Positions 15,170 to 24,722 are shown, counted from the first letter of the stretch. The stretch is 42,989 nt of DNA from Tissierellales bacterium (GCA_030152145.1 JASLIL010000003.1:1-42989); one strand, 5' to 3'. Notes: a model not told the origin generated them from the letters alone. Made by a program: numbers and translations.

Positions 15170-17249
15170 ATGCCACACTCTCCTTATTAGCTTTTCTCCA
15201 ATTTTTAGTTGTAACAGCTACTATTTTCTCTGTTGCCAATAAAATACCTGGTAGGATAAATAGTATAACTGCTGTTGATATAAGAGCTCCCCTAGCTATC
15301 ATACCGCTTAGGGCCTTAACTAACTCCATTTCTGATATAAGTGCTACTCCTACTGTTGAACCAAAGAATGCCAGTCCACTTGTTAGTATTGACTTGGCTG
15401 ATTCCTTAACAGCTATCTCCATAGCCTCCATCTTTCCATTGCCATTAAAAAGCTCTTCTCTAAATCTTGTAGTTAGGAGTATTGCATAGTCTACAGTAGC
15501 TCCTAGCTGTATGGATCCTATAACTATACCTGCTATAAATGGTATGGAGCCTCCTGTGTAAAATGGAACACTCATATTTATAAATATAGCCAGGGTTATA
15601 GCTAGGATTAAAAGTATTGGTATTGTTATAGATGTAAATACAATCATTATGATTACAAATACAGCTGCTATACTTAAGCTGTTTACCCTCTTAAAGTCAT
15701 GGTCTGCTATACCTATTAGGTCCTTGGTTAAAACTCCCTCTCCTGTTAGCATAGCCTGACTATCATAGGACTTAACTATTTTTTCTATTTCAGCTATCTG
15801 ATTGTTTTCTTCCTCTGTAGCTGACTTGTATTCTGAATTTATTAAAAGTCTTCTATAGTCTCCACTTTCAAAGGTCTTCTTAACCTTATCTGGTATGAAA
15901 TTTTCTGGAATAGATGGTCCTATTAGCTTTTGATAGGCCAGAACATTCTCCACCCCGTCAACTTTTTCTATCTCATCTATCATCTGCTTGATTTTGTGAT
16001 TAGGAACTGACTTTTTCATAACTACCATGTGGGTAGTCATCATATTGTAGTCATCCTTAAGCTTTCTAAAAGCCACTATAGACTCCATATCATCTGGTAA
16101 TGATTCATCAAGATTATAGTAAACATCATTATTACTTTGGCCATAGTAGGCTGGTAAAAATAAAATCAAGCCTATTATTATAAAAATTCTATAGTGCTTG
16201 GTTACCAAGCTTGAAAGATGATTAAATTCTGGAAGCAAAGTTCCATGTTGAAATCTCTTTATAGGCTTATCAAACACTAGGATCAAGGATGGTAGTATAG
16301 TTAATACTGAAATAACTCCTAGAGCCACCCCTTTAGCCATTACAAATCCAATATCCTTACCTATAGTCAATTCCATAGCTGCTATAGCCAAGAAACCTGC
16401 TATAGTTGTAAGAGAACTACCCACTATTGAAGAAGCTGTCTTTCCTATAGCCACTCCCATAGCCTCTATATGATCTGAAGTCTTAGTTTGTTCCTCCTCA
16501 TACCTGTGAAGTAAGAAGATAGAGTAGTCAAGAGTAACCCCCAACTGAAGCACTGCTGCCAGTGACTTAGTTATATATGATATTTCTCCAAAGAATACAT
16601 TGGTACCAAAGTTATATAGTATGGCATAGCCAATACTTATAAGAATTATAAAAGGTACTATAGTTGACTCTAGGGTCAACATTAAAACTATAGTAGCCAA
16701 TAAAACTGCCAGACCTACATAAATAGGTGTTTGCTGATCTGCCAACTCCTTAGTATCCTTTAGGACTGCAGCCATACCTGATAAAAATGAATTGTCATCT
16801 ATAATTTCTCTAATATCTCCTATGGCACTGTGAGTTTCTGCACTAGATGAATTCCCATCAAACTTAATTAAAAGCAAAGTGGAATTTTCCCTGTAAAGCA
16901 TATCCTGTAGCTGTTTGGGCATCATGTTTTCTGGAATACTTATATCTAGAAAATCATCTACCCAGGTAACACTGTCAACACCATGGACTTCTTCAATCTT
17001 ACCCTTAACCTTAACTACATCCTTTGCCACCATATTTTCTATGATCAACATTCCCGTAGCTGAGTTGTCAAACTCATCAGTTAAAACCTCCTGGCCCTTA
17101 ACTGACTCCAAATCCTTTGGAAGATAGGTCAAAATATCATAGTTAATTTTTGTAGCTATCATCCCATATAGAGCTGGTAGTAGTAAAAGCGTAGCTACTA
17201 ATAATACCAACTTTCTATGTTTGGCTACAAAAGCACCAAAGTTATTCAT
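15156..17249 (-). CDS. MMPL/RND family exporter
   Basis: 697-residue transporter of the MMPL (HAE3-like) RND group. Two repeats, each with one membrane helix, an external loop and five membrane helices: helices near 18-35, 175-320, 345-365 and 525-680. The segments LQLGVTLDYSIFLLHRYEEE (first half) and IQLGATVDYAILLTTRFREE (second half) are the two MMPL signature regions, including the conserved Asp-Tyr pair. Such proteins export lipids, surfactants or drugs. ATG 17249 follows GGAG; TTG 17252 is an alternative. It lies 11 bp after the TetR gene and overlaps the heptad-repeat gene. Controlled with them by the TetR operators upstream. Confidence 0.9.
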   Translation of the reverse strand: MNNFGAFVAKHRKLVLLVATLLLLPALYGMIATKINYDILTYLPKDLESVKGQEVLTDEFDNSATGMLIIENMVAKDVVKVKGKIEEVHGVDSVTWVDDFLDISIPENMMPKQLQDMLYRENSTLLLIKFDGNSSSAETHSAIGDIREIIDDNSFLSGMAAVLKDTKELADQQTPIYVGLAVLLATIVLMLTLESTIVPFIILISIGYAILYNFGTNVFFGEISYITKSLAAVLQLGVTLDYSIFLLHRYEEEQTKTSDHIEAMGVAIGKTASSIVGSSLTTIAGFLAIAAMELTIGKDIGFVMAKGVALGVISVLTILPSLILVFDKPIKRFQHGTLLPEFNHLSSLVTKHYRIFIIIGLILFLPAYYGQSNNDVYYNLDESLPDDMESIVAFRKLKDDYNMMTTHMVVMKKSVPNHKIKQMIDEIEKVDGVENVLAYQKLIGPSIPENFIPDKVKKTFESGDYRRLLINSEYKSATEEENNQIAEIEKIVKSYDSQAMLTGEGVLTKDLIGIADHDFKRVNSLSIAAVFVIIMIVFTSITIPILLILAITLAIFINMSVPFYTGGSIPFIAGIVIGSIQLGATVDYAILLTTRFREELFNGNGKMEAMEIAVKESAKSILTSGLAFFGSTVGVALISEMELVKALSGMIARGALISTAVILFILPGILLATEKIVAVTTKNWRKANKESVAYENK

Positions 17250-17260
17250 CAAATCATCTC

Positions 17261-17842
17261 CTATACAATCTTCTTAATAGTTTCAAATAATAATGGTTTC
17301 ATTTCATCTATGCTAGCAGGTTCCTGTAATACTATTGCACTATAGGAAATTGAGCCTGTTAACTCCATTATCATAAAGAGTATCCTCTTTATTTCTTCCT
17401 CTGTTCTTCCCTTTCCCTCATAGCCTCTCTCAAACATATAGTAGATTTCATTTATCTCCTCATAGTCCTTAAAAGCCCTCTTAAGTACACCCCAGGAAAG
17501 GTTCTTATGAATAAGTTTTAAAAGAAGCTTATCTTTTTTAAAGTATTCTATTATATGATCTATAAAGAAAAGTAATTCATCTTCGAAACTTGTAAAGGCT
17601 TCCTCCTTAGTCTTTCTTATAGACTCACATAGAACCTCTGAACTCTTGTTTAAAATAATTCTATCTAAAATATCATACTTATCACTAAAATATAAGTAAA
17701 ATGTTCCCTTGCCAACTCCAGCTTTTTTTACAATTTCATTTATAGATGTATCGTTTATCCCATTTTTCATAAAAAGTTCATATGCTGCCCTATACAACGA
17801 GGTCTCCTTCTTCTTCTTGTTTTCTTCAACCTTTGAAACCAA
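17261..17842 (-). CDS. TetR-family repressor of the MMPL operon
   Basis: 193-residue TetR/AcrR regulator. The N-terminal helix-turn-helix is clear: SLYRAAYELFMKNGINDTSI, EIVKKAGVGKGTFYLYFSDK (about residues 14-52). The C-terminal helical part is the ligand and dimer domain. The TTG at 17842 is chosen because AGGAGG lies seven bases upstream; the in-frame GTG at 17878 falls inside an operator and has no ribosome binding site. Two near-identical inverted repeats (TGACC-N3-GGTCA) lie over its own promoter, so it very likely represses itself and the two genes it leads. The ligand is unknown; an envelope-active compound exported by the MMPL pump would be usual. Confidence 0.9.
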   Translation of the reverse strand: MVSKVEENKKKKETSLYRAAYELFMKNGINDTSINEIVKKAGVGKGTFYLYFSDKYDILDRIILNKSSEVLCESIRKTKEEAFTSFEDELLFFIDHIIEYFKKDKLLLKLIHKNLSWGVLKRAFKDYEEINEIYYMFERGYEGKGRTEEEIKRILFMIMELTGSISYSAIVLQEPASIDEMKPLLFETIKKIV

Positions 17843-17864
17843 ATCTTCCCCTCCTCTAAGAGAA

Positions 17865-17877
17865 TGACCGTTGGTCA
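17865..17877. promoter_or_regulatory. TetR operator O1
   Basis: TGACC GTT GGTCA, a perfect inverted repeat in the leader of the TetR gene, about +13 to +25 of the predicted transcript. Confidence 0.8.
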
Positions 17878-17895
17878 CTTTTCTTTATATTAGAT

Positions 17896-17924
17896 ATCTT
17901 AACACCAAACTGACCATCGGTCAA
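17896..17924 (-). promoter_or_regulatory. Promoter of the TetR-MMPL operon
   Basis: Minus-strand TTGACC (17919-17924) and TAAGAT (17896-17901), 17 bases apart. The -35 box is part of operator O2. Confidence 0.65.
17911..17923. promoter_or_regulatory. TetR operator O2
   Basis: TGACC ATC GGTCA, the same inverted repeat as O1 with a different centre, 46 bp from it centre to centre. It overlaps the -35 box, so binding would block RNA polymerase. Confidence 0.8.
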
Positions 17925-18020
17925 CTATCTTTCTAAACTTTTTTCCTCCTTTCAATCTAAAAAGCCATAAAACTGAGCAATATAGCCATTCTTTCTAGGA
18001 CTTTTTCTAGAAAAAATATA

Positions 18021-18053
18021 AAAAAAGAGCCAGTTTCATAGAGAAACTGACTC
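18021..18053 (-). terminator. Terminator of the acyltransferase-murJ operon
   Basis: Arms GAGCCAGTTTC (18027-18037) and GAAACTGACTC (18043-18053), with a T-rich tract on the minus-strand side. Confidence 0.85.
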
Positions 18054-18058
18054 AAAAC

Positions 18059-19606
18059 CTATTTTTTTCTGGTTAATAGTGACCTAAATAAAATCTTAAC
18101 CTCCCTAACCTGTAAAACCAAGCAGCTGGTAAAATAAACCAGAACCCCTGAAGAAACTGCAAAAACCAAAAGCAGCATTTCCTTAATCCAGGATCCATCT
18201 ACAAGGTAGAGAAGATTAAAGTAGATGCCCTTAACTAAAAGCCCCATTATAAGGGCAGATATACCTGTCCTTATAAGACAGCTAATATAACTCTTAATCC
18301 CTATAGGACCAATCTTCCTTCTCAACTTTATAAAGAGGAAGAGACTGGTTACAGTAGTAGATATACTGGTTGCCAGAGCCAGACCCTCATGCTTCATCTT
18401 ACCTACTAGAAGGTAGTTTAAAACAAGGTTTAAAACAACTGCTATAATGCCATTTATCATAGGGGTCTTAGTATCCTGAAAAGAATAAAAGACCTTATTT
18501 AGCATTAATCTTAGGCTAGCACCTATAAGTCCAAGAGAGTAGAAAAATAAGGCTCCTGCTGTCATATTGGTAGCCAGCTCATCAAAGGCTCCCCTTTGAA
18601 AAAACAATCTTACTATAGGTTCTGATAAGAGCAATATACCAACTGTTGCTGGAACAGTTACTATAAGTATAATGTTTACCCCTTGAATAAGAATCCTTTT
18701 TACCTGCCTCTTTTCCTTTTTGGCAAAGGCCCTTGACAACATAGGGAAAACCACTGTAGTTATAGCCATTACAAAAACGGTTATTATAAGGTCATTTATC
18801 CTTGAAGCATAGGTCAAAGACGATATACTTCCATCTACCAGGTCAGAGGCCAAAGTCTTATCTATAACTGTGTTTATCTGCTGAACTGCTGAACCTAGCA
18901 CTACTGGAATTACAAGGACCATGGCCTTCTTAAGATACTTGTCCTTAGGATTTGAATTCATACTATATCTATAACCCTGGTGCCTTATGGCTGGAATCTG
19001 AATTAAAAACTGGGTTGATGATGCTAAAACACTGGCAAACATCAAGCCCTCTATATAGTCTTCCTTGGCAAAAAACAAGAGAAATACTATAAAAACAGCA
19101 TTATAGGGTAGTCCCATTATAGCTGGAGGGCCAAAAATTTCACTGCTATGAAGATAGCCTGAAAAAACATAGGTAAAACCTAAAAATATAACTATAGGCA
19201 GCCCAATCCTATTTAACTTAACTGCCAGATCAAACTGCTGACCCTCAAAGCCCTTGGCCAAGACCCTTATAATATAAGGTGACATAAAAAATCCAGCTAT
19301 AGCCAAAATCAAGGTTATAAAGAAAACCATATTAAGTACATTATTTAAAAACTTAAGCTTACCCCTTCTACCAGATCTAGCCTCAATTTCTGTAAATATA
19401 GGTATGAGGGTAGTATTTAAGCCTGCTCCCAAGGTTGTCATTATAATAACTGTTGCTGTCATAGCTACAAAGTAAGTATCTGTTCTAATACCAGAACCAA
19501 ACTTATAGGCTATAAGTACCTCCCTTAAGAAGCCTAAAAATTTACTAACAAGAGTAAATACAGCTATCATAGCTGCCGATTGAGCTACTTTTTTACCACT
19601 ATCCAT
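18059..19606 (-). CDS. murJ: Lipid II flippase MurJ
   Basis: 515-residue polytopic protein of the length and pattern of MurJ (about 14 membrane helices). The N terminus (AAMIAVFTLVSKFLGFLREV) is the typical MurJ start, followed by YFVAMTATVII. MurJ moves lipid II across the membrane for peptidoglycan synthesis. ATG 19606 follows AAGGAG, which overlaps the stop of the acyltransferase gene; the genes are 17 bp apart and share a promoter near 20825. This is the second MurJ-like gene of the window and the better candidate for the housekeeping one. Confidence 0.88.
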   Translation of the reverse strand: MDSGKKVAQSAAMIAVFTLVSKFLGFLREVLIAYKFGSGIRTDTYFVAMTATVIIMTTLGAGLNTTLIPIFTEIEARSGRRGKLKFLNNVLNMVFFITLILAIAGFFMSPYIIRVLAKGFEGQQFDLAVKLNRIGLPIVIFLGFTYVFSGYLHSSEIFGPPAIMGLPYNAVFIVFLLFFAKEDYIEGLMFASVLASSTQFLIQIPAIRHQGYRYSMNSNPKDKYLKKAMVLVIPVVLGSAVQQINTVIDKTLASDLVDGSISSLTYASRINDLIITVFVMAITTVVFPMLSRAFAKKEKRQVKRILIQGVNIILIVTVPATVGILLLSEPIVRLFFQRGAFDELATNMTAGALFFYSLGLIGASLRLMLNKVFYSFQDTKTPMINGIIAVVLNLVLNYLLVGKMKHEGLALATSISTTVTSLFLFIKLRRKIGPIGIKSYISCLIRTGISALIMGLLVKGIYFNLLYLVDGSWIKEMLLLVFAVSSGVLVYFTSCLVLQVREVKILFRSLLTRKK

Positions 19607-19623
19607 AGACTATTTCTCCTTCT

Positions 19624-20787
19624 CTAACTAATTTCAAACTCTTCCTTAGAGTCCAGTTTAAGCTCCATCCTAGGCACATTTCCAAGAAATAACTTTCTAG
19701 TGTCTAGACAGGCAATTAAAAATACAAAAGCTATAGTAAGGCCAAGACCTAAAACTAAGAATATAAAAAGACTAGAAATTCTACTATAGCCAAAACCACT
19801 AATCTCAAATAATCTCATCTTAAGCTTCTCTAAAACCATAGGATGTATAAAATAGATACCAAAAGAATAAGTCCCAAGATTCTCTAAAAACTTACTCCTT
19901 CCCACAAGTCTCCTTGAAATGTATATAAGAACCAGTATCCCAATACTGGCATAGAACATAGTCTCTGGTCTTGAAGACCCAAATCTAGAGTAGACATCCC
20001 TTCCCCCAGTTTTTCCTATACTATAATAAACCTGGCCTAAATAGAGGATAGTCACTCCTATAAAACTTAGACCAATACCCCTAATATGCTTATCTACAAA
20101 TTTAACTACCCTAGGATAGTTAACTCCTATTGTAGCCCCTAGTAAAAAATAGTAGTGCCAGGACAGGGGAGTCTTCCAGTAGTACTGGTTAAATATTCCT
20201 AAAAAACCACTAGCATCTGGGCTTTTTAAATACCTACCATACAGTGCCATGGCAAGTTGCAGGGAAAAAGATATAAACATAAGCTTAAAAGGATCTTTTT
20301 CCATTTTCTCTGGAAGAAATCTTAGGAAGATAGGAACCAGCAGATAAAACTGAAAGATTAGAAAGATAAAATACAGATGGGGAAAACCCTCACCTAAAAG
20401 TATATTTCTAACTAGAATTCCTAAACTATCCCTTGTAATCTCTATATTATAAGTTCTTACATTGTAGATAAAATACAAGACAGTCCATATAATATAAGGC
20501 AATAAGATAAATCTAGCCTTCTTCTTTATAAATCTAGGAAAATCAAACTCCTCCCTGGACCTATAATTATAAAAAATTACCAAACCTGAAATCATCATAA
20601 ATATAGGACTTCCATACCTAAAGAATTGATTTAAAAATATTCCCAGATACATAGCCTTAGTCCCATAGTCTGAAGATACTGCAAATCCTCCACTAGCATG
20701 AATAATCAAAATACCCAGAGCCGCTATAGCCCTTATGTAAACTAATTCATCTATTCTCGGCCTACTTACCCTCTTTTTTTCAGACAT
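19624..20787 (-). CDS. Membrane acyltransferase (acyltransferase 3 / OafA-like)
   Basis: 387-residue membrane protein of the acyltransferase-3 family, with about 10 hydrophobic segments. The N-terminal RIDELVYIRAIAALGILIIHASGGF holds the conserved His of the family, near residue 30. Such enzymes O-acetylate surface polysaccharides, peptidoglycan or wall polymers. ATG 20787 follows AAAGGAG; an in-frame TTG at 20805 lies upstream of that site and is not used. First gene of an operon with murJ. Acylation of a wall-linked polymer, perhaps the SLH ligand, is a guess from the context of SLH proteins. Confidence 0.82.
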   Translation of the reverse strand: MSEKKRVSRPRIDELVYIRAIAALGILIIHASGGFAVSSDYGTKAMYLGIFLNQFFRYGSPIFMMISGLVIFYNYRSREEFDFPRFIKKKARFILLPYIIWTVLYFIYNVRTYNIEITRDSLGILVRNILLGEGFPHLYFIFLIFQFYLLVPIFLRFLPEKMEKDPFKLMFISFSLQLAMALYGRYLKSPDASGFLGIFNQYYWKTPLSWHYYFLLGATIGVNYPRVVKFVDKHIRGIGLSFIGVTILYLGQVYYSIGKTGGRDVYSRFGSSRPETMFYASIGILVLIYISRRLVGRSKFLENLGTYSFGIYFIHPMVLEKLKMRLFEISGFGYSRISSLFIFLVLGLGLTIAFVFLIACLDTRKLFLGNVPRMELKLDSKEEFEIS

Positions 20788-20824
20788 TTCAAAACTCCTT
20801 TTCAAGATATTTTATCCTACAATT

Positions 20825-20833
20825 ATTATAACA
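20825..20833 (-). promoter_or_regulatory. Extended -10 promoter of acyltransferase-murJ
   Basis: Minus-strand TGTTATAAT is an extended -10. It lies between the upstream terminator and the acyltransferase ribosome binding site. Confidence 0.55.
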
Positions 20834-20850
20834 TAGGCAACTTATTAAAT

Positions 20851-20875
20851 AAAAAAATCCCCTCCTAAGAGGGGA
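20851..20875 (-). terminator. Terminator of the first M6 protease gene
   Basis: Inverted repeat TCCCCTCCTAAGAGGGGA (20858-20875; the minus transcript reads TCCCCTCTTAGGAGGGGA), followed by T7 on the minus strand. Confidence 0.88.
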
Positions 20876-20880
20876 CCTTC

Positions 20881-23800
20881 TTACATGGCCTTATCTATTA
20901 ATCTTATAGTCTCATATTTTGTCATAGTCTTGTTTGGATCTAAAAGATTATTATACAGCTTAAATCCTTGTTTTTCACTAGTGTATTTCATAGCCTCAAG
21001 AGCCCAAGCAGGAACTATATCCTTATCTATAAAATCCAGCTCCTTCATCTGTAGTGTCATGCCATCTCTTGACTCTAGTCTATAGATCATAAGACTTGCT
21101 GTAGCCCTTGTAATTGGCTGATCAAGCTTATAGTCTCCAGCCTTATTTCCTTCTATAAGTCCTAGCTCTTCAGCCTTAGCCACTGGATTTTCATAAGCTA
21201 TAGCCTTCTTATCCAAGATAGCCTTTATAAACTCAAGCCTAGTCATTTCATAATCCCTGTCCATATTTCTATTAGAAAAATCTCCTTCCCCAAGGTCCTT
21301 TCCATAACCTTCATGGACATTTGAGTTGTAGATAGCTCTTGAATTTCCCTTTTCATCATTTAAAATAATAAAGTTAACTCTATAGTCAGCCTCAGGAGCC
21401 CCTCTCATAAAGTCTAAATCTGACTTGTAAACTCCCCCATCAAGACTTAATCTTTCCTTGATTTCAACTCTTTGCATATCCTTATCCCTTCCGATAAATC
21501 CTATATAAGCATATTGTCCTAGATCTGAAGCTTCCCCTTTATTTACTGCTTCAAGATACACAAAGTCCTCATCAAATTTAAGAGATTTTACATCTAAACC
21601 ATCACTATAGTCAACTTTTGGGTTATTCAAAAATCTATTCATAACTCTAATCTTAGCCCTGCTTCTATCAGCATCTTCCTCTAAAACCAAAGCCTTTACT
21701 CCATAAGGCTCTAACTGTAGCCCTGACTGTCTGTTAACTGGATTAACATAGGAATAATAGTCATTAAAGTCAGGTGTCATAAATATATCCCTATCTCTAG
21801 TAACTGTACCTCCACCCCAGTTATGGTAAAATTCTTTCTCAGGCCTTAAATTAAAGGCTGCATCATGCATATTAAAGTCTCCTCTAGAGTCATTATTAAA
21901 GCTACCATCAGCCCTTTCATATCCTATAGGATTTTGATCGCTATCAACTACCCCAGCATGAGTAAAACCTGGGTGGTCTGCCACCTGCTGATCTGGTCTA
22001 TTCCAAGCATCCATATAAGCCTTGTTTATATACCAAATAACAAGTCCTGGATCATAACCTATATTAGGCCACTGGTAGTGGGCATAACCTAGACCCTCAT
22101 CTATCTTGCCTTCCTCTATATTTCTCCACTCTAAAAGATAGTAATGATCACTTTTTACCAATCCATCAGTTTTCTTAAATCCACCAGAAAGATCAAACTT
22201 TAACTCTCCCTCTACATTATCAGTAAAGACAGTAACCCTTTCTTGGACTTCTTCCTCTAGCTTCTCCTCTAGATCTTTAGGCTCTTCCTTTTTCTCTTCA
22301 ACTTCTTCCTTAACTTCCTCAGTTTCTTCCTTTAGAGCCTCTTCTTTCTTTGGCTCCTCCACTTCTTCCTTTACTTCCTCTTTCTCTCCCGCTAATCCAG
22401 CCTGATTAGCCTTAAGACCAGTTACAACTATATCATCAATATAGATACCTTCTTCTGGTGTATTTGAGTCTGTAAAGAAGTGGAAACTTAATTCTATTTC
22501 CTTACCATCATATTCTGATAGGTCAAATTCTCCATCAACCCAGCCCTTAGAATCTCCTGTTATCCCATGACCTGGATTTCTCTCTAATCTTTCTTCCTCT
22601 GTTTCATTATCTATTAGCCACTGGTCAATCTTGTCTGTAGTTATATTTCCCTTTACAGTTTTCCAGTCTTCCTTGCCCACTTCCTTAACCCTAACTGTAG
22701 CAAAGTCAAAAAGTGGATCTATCTTATACCAAGCCTTAAAACCAAGCTTATTATCTACTGTCTCTCTTAGATCTAACTTACTAGACATAGAAGTTCTAAG
22801 ATCATCTCCTTTGCCACTAAAGTACATATAACTACCACTTGTAGCCTTAGCAACATATGTTTCCTTCTCTGGCAACTGAAGCTTAAGAAGGTCTGTCTTA
22901 CCCTCTCCCCTATCATGGGCCTGGTCTAAAACAAACTCAAAGCCCTTATCATCTATATCCTTAAAGTTTTTCTCAATCATATTAGTCCAAGTAACAAAAG
23001 GAGCCTCTCCCTCATTAAAACTTTCCTGTAGCCACTCTCTCATATAGGCTCCATAAGCAATAGGCATAGTACCTGCTACATCCTTACCTGTATAGGAACC
23101 ACCCATTATATCCCACTTTTCCACAGGAGGATAGCTTCCACTAAAGCCATAAAGATCTGGCAGGCCTAAAACATGACCAAACTCATGAATCAACATATCT
23201 GATGCTGAATCCTGGGCTATAATTGTAAAGTCATCAAATCTCCACTCCTTACCCTTGTGGTCCTTGGTCTTATACTCTTTTAGATTCCAGTCTCCACCAT
23301 ACCAGGTAAAACCCCTTCTAAAAGGCCAGATAGCATCATCTCCCAAGCTACCTCCACCCCACTCTTGGCCTAGGCCTGGATGAATAACTATAACCGTATC
23401 CACCTGTCCATCTGACTTTCCATAGCTAATGTGCGTCTCATTAGTATCCCTATCCCTAACTCTAGTCTCCACATCAAACTTTGAAAGATCCACCTTAGGA
23501 TCCTTAGCCACAGCCTCTATAGCCTCTTCAACTAGCTTTCTAGCATTATCCTGATCATCTCCAGCATATTCAAGATCCTTACCATAGTAGGCTGCCTTGT
23601 GCTTGGCTGTATAAGGGCCAAATACCTCTCCCTTAAAATCATATGTATCATTAGTCAACTGCCTGTAGAAACTTCTTACAGACATAAAATCCCTACCATC
23701 CTCACCCTTATAAGTCTCTGGTGAGAATAAAAGTTCATTAACAAAATCCCTATTATAGTCCTCTCCAGGAATTCCTCTTAGACGCCATTCTTCCTTTTGG

Positions 23801-23967
23801 TCTATCTCATTAAACTTATAGTCCTGGTACTCCATAAGTATAACTATTGGTCTACCAGTAACAGTCTCCTTATCTGCAAAAGCCTTTGTAGGTCCAGCTA
23901 TCCCAAGAAAAATAACCAGGGCCAACATCAAGGATATACTTCTTTTTCTCATATTTTTACTATGCAC
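20881..23967 (-). CDS. M6-family metalloprotease (immune inhibitor A type) with SLH domains
   Basis: 1028-residue secreted protease. A signal peptide ends near AFA (residue 31). The M6 catalytic domain carries the zinc motif HEFGHVLGLPD (His261, Glu262, His265, Asp271) and WDIMGGSYTG. Residues about 385-517 are a MAM-like beta domain ending PEEGIYIDDIVVTG. A Glu/Lys-rich low-complexity linker fills 527-577, and the second InhA-type core (HYYLLEWRN) follows. The last 140 residues hold SLH-type repeats (EMTRLEFIKAIL, ITRATASLMIYRL, MTKYETIRLIDKAM), which should tether it to the wall. GTG 23967 follows GGGAGG; ATG 23952 is an alternative. It shares sequence and zinc-site numbering with the paralogue at 25744-29037. 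Confidence 0.92.
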   Translation of the reverse strand: MHSKNMRKRSISLMLALVIFLGIAGPTKAFADKETVTGRPIVILMEYQDYKFNEIDQKEEWRLRGIPGEDYNRDFVNELLFSPETYKGEDGRDFMSVRSFYRQLTNDTYDFKGEVFGPYTAKHKAAYYGKDLEYAGDDQDNARKLVEEAIEAVAKDPKVDLSKFDVETRVRDRDTNETHISYGKSDGQVDTVIVIHPGLGQEWGGGSLGDDAIWPFRRGFTWYGGDWNLKEYKTKDHKGKEWRFDDFTIIAQDSASDMLIHEFGHVLGLPDLYGFSGSYPPVEKWDIMGGSYTGKDVAGTMPIAYGAYMREWLQESFNEGEAPFVTWTNMIEKNFKDIDDKGFEFVLDQAHDRGEGKTDLLKLQLPEKETYVAKATSGSYMYFSGKGDDLRTSMSSKLDLRETVDNKLGFKAWYKIDPLFDFATVRVKEVGKEDWKTVKGNITTDKIDQWLIDNETEEERLERNPGHGITGDSKGWVDGEFDLSEYDGKEIELSFHFFTDSNTPEEGIYIDDIVVTGLKANQAGLAGEKEEVKEEVEEPKKEEALKEETEEVKEEVEEKKEEPKDLEEKLEEEVQERVTVFTDNVEGELKFDLSGGFKKTDGLVKSDHYYLLEWRNIEEGKIDEGLGYAHYQWPNIGYDPGLVIWYINKAYMDAWNRPDQQVADHPGFTHAGVVDSDQNPIGYERADGSFNNDSRGDFNMHDAAFNLRPEKEFYHNWGGGTVTRDRDIFMTPDFNDYYSYVNPVNRQSGLQLEPYGVKALVLEEDADRSRAKIRVMNRFLNNPKVDYSDGLDVKSLKFDEDFVYLEAVNKGEASDLGQYAYIGFIGRDKDMQRVEIKERLSLDGGVYKSDLDFMRGAPEADYRVNFIILNDEKGNSRAIYNSNVHEGYGKDLGEGDFSNRNMDRDYEMTRLEFIKAILDKKAIAYENPVAKAEELGLIEGNKAGDYKLDQPITRATASLMIYRLESRDGMTLQMKELDFIDKDIVPAWALEAMKYTSEKQGFKLYNNLLDPNKTMTKYETIRLIDKAM

Positions 23968-24027
23968 AAAATCCCTCCCAATTAATCTTAATATAGACTA
24001 TTTCAGTCTTATTTTCTGTTGATTCTT

Positions 24028-24042
24028 AATTTTCTGAAAATA
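24028..24042 (-). promoter_or_regulatory. 5'-leader motif of the first M6 gene
   Basis: Plus-strand AATTTTCTGAAAATA, matching the core AATTTTCTGA of the motif at 29084 and 11441. It lies about +6 to +20 of the predicted transcript, the same offset as in the second M6 gene. Confidence 0.5.
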
Positions 24043-24054
24043 GCGCTTTTTTAT

Positions 24055-24083
24055 ATTCTAAAGCTTTTAAAGACTTTTTGCAA
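24055..24083 (-). promoter_or_regulatory. Promoter of the first M6 protease gene
   Basis: Minus-strand TTGCAA (24078-24083) and TAGAAT (24055-24060) with a 17-base spacer. The second M6 gene has the same -35 and spacing. Confidence 0.65.
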
Positions 24084-24342
24084 GTATATTTATCCTCTTT
24101 TCAAGTTTAAAAGTTTTTTCTATTTTTTTGTAAGATAGAACCAAAGTCTATAAATACATATCTTCAAGCTTCCTTATATTCCTATTCCCTCCTCCTTATA
24201 TTTTCTTGGCATGGATTTTATTTCCATAATTTAGGTCTATAAGAGAAGCCATACATATATATATACTGCATATTTTTTCATTTCTGCATAGTCAGCTTTT
24301 TTAAGGGTAGAAATAAAACATAGCTTTAGAAAGGGGGATTAC

Positions 24343-24687
24343 ATGGATAAGAAAATAGTTTTTTTCTCATTTAATGAAAGTAAAATGTGTTTCATGCACG
24401 TGCTCTTAAATCTTTTAGACATGAATGAAAAAGGCATTGATGCCAGACTCGTAATGGAGGGAGCATCAACAAAGCTAGCCAAAGATCTAAGCGAGGAAGA
24501 AAACCCACTTTTTAAAAAGGTAGTGGAAAAAGGTCTACTAGACTCTATCTGTAAGGCCTGTGCCAATCAAATGGGAGTTCTAGACTACATTGAAAACGAA
24601 ACTGACCTACCCCTAAATGGGGACATGGAAGGCCATCCACCAATGGAGCCCTACATTAAAGAAGACTACTCTGTAATAAGTCTTTAA
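24343..24687 (+). CDS. Small DsrE-like cytoplasmic protein
   Basis: 114-residue protein resembling DsrE-superfamily proteins often annotated only as cytoplasmic protein. The N terminus (KKIVFFSFNESKMCFMHVLL) gives the first strand and helix. A Cys pair sits in DSICKACANQMGVLDYIE (about residues 73-90), and the C-terminal part reads GHPPMEPYIKEDYSVISL. DsrE-type folds in general carry persulfide sulfur on cysteine, but this subgroup is uncharacterised and a sulfur role is inference. ATG 24343 follows AAAGGGGGA. It is a monocistronic unit closed by a perfect terminator and lies between the two M6 protease genes on the opposite strand. Confidence 0.7.
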   Translation: MDKKIVFFSFNESKMCFMHVLLNLLDMNEKGIDARLVMEGASTKLAKDLSEEENPLFKKVVEKGLLDSICKACANQMGVLDYIENETDLPLNGDMEGHPPMEPYIKEDYSVISL

Positions 24688-24722
24688 AAAAAGCCCTTAA
24701 ATCTAGATTTAAGGGCTTTTTT
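24687..24722 (+). terminator. Terminator of the DsrE-like gene
   Basis: Perfect palindrome with arms AAGCCCTTAAAT (24691-24702) and ATTTAAGGGCTT (24707-24718), then T-run. Flanking A and T runs make it potentially bidirectional. Confidence 0.92.

Larger units (their letters stand above)
23968..24342. other. 375-bp divergent intergenic region
   Basis: AT-rich spacer between the first M6 gene (leftward) and the DsrE-like gene (rightward). It holds the M6 promoter and leader motif. Apart from short runs of alternating AT near 24255 I see no RNA gene, ORF or convincing plus-strand promoter. Confidence 0.6.
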
